From: Bacteroidota bacterium
GTDB taxonomy: Bacteria; Bacteroidota; Bacteroidia; UKL13-3
NCBI GenBank assembly: GCA_947449515.1
Contig: CANFSD010000058.1
Location: 1 to 8,433 of the forward strand
Direction: 5' to 3'
Length of the DNA: 8,433 bases
Position numbers and translations under genes: made by a program. The notes beneath the pieces are model-generated. The model did no database searches and was not told where the DNA came from. It saw only the letters and a program-made list of their open reading frames with translations. Positions 6,378-8,433 of the stretch are shown here, piece after piece (the stretch's first letter is position 1; each line of letters begins with the position of its first letter).

Positions 6378-6938
6378 TTATTGGTTTAATTGTTGTTTAA
6401 TAATTGCCTCAACTTTTTTAACAGCAATATGAAAAGAAGCTTTTAAAGCGCCAACACTGGTGCCTAATATCGCCTCCATTTCCTCATACTTAAGGTTGTC
6501 GTAGTATTTCATATTAAACACCAAACGCTGCTTTTCTGGCAATTGCAAAATGGCTTGTTGCAATGCCAAAGCCAGCTTATTGCCGTCAAAATAAGTGCCC
6601 GCAACCAGTGATTCACTCAATTGCGCCTGCAGGGTTTCCATGCTTACATTCAAATTGGCTTTTTTCTTTTGTAAAAAACCCAAAGCCTCATTGGTGGCAA
6701 CCCTATACAACCAAGTATAAAGCTGACTATCCTCTCTAAAATCTGCTAATTTTTCCCAAACCTTAATAAAGGTGTTTTGAACCACGTCGTCAGCATCATC
6801 GTGGTCAATTACAATGCGCCTCACCTGCCAATAAACCTTTCTGCTATAACGCTCCAACAACATTTTAAATGCCGCCTGCTTGTGCAAGGGTTCCTTAAAA
6901 AGTTGAATGAGTTCGGTATCGCTATAGTTTATCTGCAT
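6378..6938 (-). CDS. ECF (extracytoplasmic function) RNA polymerase sigma factor
   Basis: A 186-residue sigma-70 family protein of ECF type, with only regions 2 and 4. Region 2 spans about 22-92; HDDADDVVQNTFIKVWEKL (46-64) binds core polymerase and FREDSQLYTWLYRVATNEAL (67-86) is the -10 recognition/melting part. Region 4 spans about 122-180; LPEKQRLVFNMKYYDNLKYEEMEAILGTSVGALK (133-166) contains the helix-turn-helix that reads the -35 element. There is no C-terminal extension. It is first in a three-gene minus-strand operon, followed after about 23 bases by the anti-sigma-like gene. Activity is presumably released when the anti-sigma partner receives an envelope signal. An ATG ten bases upstream is out of frame, so 6938 is the start. 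I see no clear housekeeping promoter before it; autoregulation by its own promoter type is possible. Confidence 0.94.
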   Translation of the reverse strand: MQINYSDTELIQLFKEPLHKQAAFKMLLERYSRKVYWQVRRIVIDHDDADDVVQNTFIKVWEKLADFREDSQLYTWLYRVATNEALGFLQKKKANLNVSMETLQAQLSESLVAGTYFDGNKLALALQQAILQLPEKQRLVFNMKYYDNLKYEEMEAILGTSVGALKASFHIAVKKVEAIIKQQLNQ

Positions 6939-7074
6939 TTTTTCGCATTAGCTCTTCTTCAGATGCAAGTTAATTCAAAAGGTTTAATCAAATGGCAATT
7001 AATTATCTGAAACCTAATGTCCAATATTTGGCATTTTTCCCACCAATTCAAATTATTTTCCCGACTTTCGTTAC
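6939..7074. promoter_or_regulatory. Divergent intergenic region, sigma operon / pullulanase
   Basis: These 136 AT-rich bases must hold the promoters of both flanking genes. To the right, TTTG (7027-7030) and TATTTTCC (7054-7061) are separated by 23 bases; the second has two mismatches to TAnnTTTG, so this is a weak candidate for the pullulanase promoter. To the left I see no convincing -7 element, in keeping with a possibly ECF-specific promoter. AGGTTT and AAACCT flank the middle as a short, widely spaced inverted repeat. Confidence 0.3.
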
Positions 7075-8433
7075 ATGCGAAAAATATGCTTAAGTTTCTT
7101 GCTCCTTTCTAGTATTCAAAACTTCCTTTATGCCCAATCAACTAACGATTGGCTGAGTGGTTTCCAACAAAAAAACGATACGCTCTATTTCTTGTTTTCA
7201 GAAGAAATTTATCAAATTAAACCGGCTGGAATAGCTGTTACTGGTTCCTTTAGAGGCTGGAGCCAAGATTTAAAAGACAGCAATTGGAACCTAAAAAATG
7301 AGGGTAACGGTAATTGGACTTTAGGAATTTACAATCCAAACTACAGCAAAATAAATCCATCCACTGCTTTTAAATTTAGAACCAGTGAAGGCAAGTGGCT
7401 CAACCCGCCCAAAACCGCTACAAACCTAGATGGCGAAAATTTGGTTTTTATGAAGGGTTTTGTGCCCCTCTCGGTGGAAGCTGGCATTGTAAGCAATGAA
7501 AAAATTCAAGTCGTAATAAACGGCATTAACAATGCAAGGGGCTCTTTAAAAACCAATAAAGAAGAATTTATACTCACCGATGCCAAAGGAAATAAAATCC
7601 CCCTTCAACATATTGAAACGCAAACACAAATTAATAGCCTAGGGCAAATAGAAATAAGCCTCTACCCTGCACAAGCAATAGATAAAAAAAGGGTTTACTA
7701 TATAGAAATTCCTAGTATCCAGAAAAAAGAATTGTGCAGCTTCGAACCTTGGTTCAAAACCTTAAAAAGTGACAAGCTATTGGGTGCCAACATTTCCGAA
7801 GATGACCTATCTACTAGCTTTCGAGTGTTTGCACCAAGAGCAACCAAATTGCGTCTTTACCTCTATGCAAATAAAGACCAACAAACACCCAACCAAATTA
7901 TTGAACTCACAGAAGATTCAATGGGTGTTTGGGAAACCACCATTCCTAAAAACCTCAATGGTATGTGGTATGATTTTACCGTGCATGGCGCAACAGATCC
8001 AGGGAATTCTTTTTATGAAACCAATCCAGTTCATATCAGCGATCCCTATGCCAGAGTAAGCGACGATAGCTTCGGAAAATGCAGGGTTTGCCAAAAAACA
8101 AAAGCCGCAAAACCACTTAAAAACGGCCGACCAAAAATGGAAAATGTAATGGCGTATGAAGTGCATGTGCAAGACTTTACAGACCTCCTTCCGCTTGATT
8201 CGAACCTAAAAGGAACCCTTCCTGCCATGGGAATTAGCGGATTAAAAAATAGCCGCGGCCAAGTCATTGGCTTTGACTACCTGACACAATTGGGTATTAA
8301 CACTGTTCACCTAATGCCGGTTCAAGAAATGTTACATTGGCCTAAAGATGAGTGGGACAGCGCTTTTAAAAATGATGCCTACATGATTGAGCAGGGTGTT
8401 GCCAAAGAAAATTATGATTGGGGCTATAGAACC
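7075..8433 (+). CDS. Secreted pullulanase-type GH13 glycoside hydrolase, 3'-truncated
   Basis: The first 453 codons of a longer gene; the catalytic domain is cut by the window edge. A signal peptide covers 1-20 (MRKICLSFLLLSSIQNFLYA), probably cleaved before Gln21, placing the enzyme in the periplasm or outside. Residues about 26-128 form a starch/glycogen-binding-like sandwich (VTGSFRGWS at 55-63). Residues 131-222 form a second all-beta domain like pullulanase N2. Residues 243-326 are a CBM48 (FRVFAPRATKLRLYLY, then MWYDFTVHG and DPYARV). The GH13 barrel starts near 357 with VMAYEVHVQDFT, then FDYLTQLGINTVHLMPVQE, and ends here at NYDWGYRT (446-453), the counterpart of the YNWGYDP motif of type I pullulanases. 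It would cut alpha-1,6 links in pullulan, amylopectin or glycogen; the catalytic Asp/Glu/Asp lie outside the window, so activity cannot be confirmed. A CxxC (Cys336, Cys339) in the CBM48-to-barrel linker is unusual. The start fits the signal peptide. Confidence 0.9.
   Translation, partial: MRKICLSFLLLSSIQNFLYAQSTNDWLSGFQQKNDTLYFLFSEEIYQIKPAGIAVTGSFRGWSQDLKDSNWNLKNEGNGNWTLGIYNPNYSKINPSTAFKFRTSEGKWLNPPKTATNLDGENLVFMKGFVPLSVEAGIVSNEKIQVVINGINNARGSLKTNKEEFILTDAKGNKIPLQHIETQTQINSLGQIEISLYPAQAIDKKRVYYIEIPSIQKKELCSFEPWFKTLKSDKLLGANISEDDLSTSFRVFAPRATKLRLYLYANKDQQTPNQIIELTEDSMGVWETTIPKNLNGMWYDFTVHGATDPGNSFYETNPVHISDPYARVSDDSFGKCRVCQKTKAAKPLKNGRPKMENVMAYEVHVQDFTDLLPLDSNLKGTLPAMGISGLKNSRGQVIGFDYLTQLGINTVHLMPVQEMLHWPKDEWDSAFKNDAYMIEQGVAKENYDWGYRT

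Noticed and set aside
7769..8267. Open frames on both strands near the right edge
   Set aside because: The plus-strand pullulanase frame from 7075 runs without a stop to the edge and has recognisable domains; the others are out-of-frame shadows.

Overview
The window looks like an ordinary chromosomal segment of a member of the Bacteroidota. This rests on its AT-rich composition, the lack of Shine-Dalgarno sequences before its starts, promoter matches of the Bacteroidota type (-33 TTTG/TTG and -7 TAnnTTTG), and gene families typical of that phylum. Those families are an HdrE/HdrC-like plus HdrB-like Fe-S pair, an ECF sigma / FxVPxxYF anti-sigma / Spy-like triplet, and a secreted pullulanase-like enzyme. 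There are no RNA genes, mobile elements, CRISPR arrays or phage genes.

Layout. (1) 1-800, minus: an SPFH/Band 7 membrane scaffold protein whose C-terminus is cut by the window edge. (2) 801-957: a divergent control region with a good promoter for the SPFH gene, an imperfect inverted repeat lying over that promoter, and a 14-bp perfect palindrome. (3) 958-3092, plus: a two-gene redox operon, with a membrane protein carrying two [4Fe-4S] motifs followed by a soluble CCG-domain protein. (4) 3105-5283, minus: an Mpo1-like (DUF962) membrane protein, translationally coupled to a small lipoprotein, and upstream of them an acetyl-CoA hydrolase/CoA-transferase family enzyme with its own near-consensus and probably leaderless promoter. 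(5) 5368-6938, minus: an ECF sigma factor, a single-pass anti-sigma-like protein and a periplasmic Spy/CpxP-like protein, tightly packed as one operon. (6) 7075-8433, plus: the N-terminal 453 residues of a secreted pullulanase-type GH13 enzyme, running off the right edge.

How the genes may work together. The Fe-S pair together matches the parts of a heterodisulfide-reductase-like membrane complex that probably exchanges electrons with menaquinone; its substrate is unknown. The sigma / anti-sigma / Spy-like triplet resembles CnrH/CnrY/CnrX-type envelope-sensing systems, with a non-zinc anti-sigma carrying a repeated FxVPxxYFSEL motif and a periplasmic CxxxxC. The CoA-transferase (acyl-CoA/acetate metabolism), the Mpo1-like protein (possible fatty-acid alpha-oxidation) and the pullulanase are metabolic genes. 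Nothing here clearly forms a new defence or mobile system. The most useful leads are the anti-sigma architecture, the unassigned Hdr-like pair, the operator-like repeat between the SPFH and Fe-S genes, and a recurring TTCGAACC octamer.
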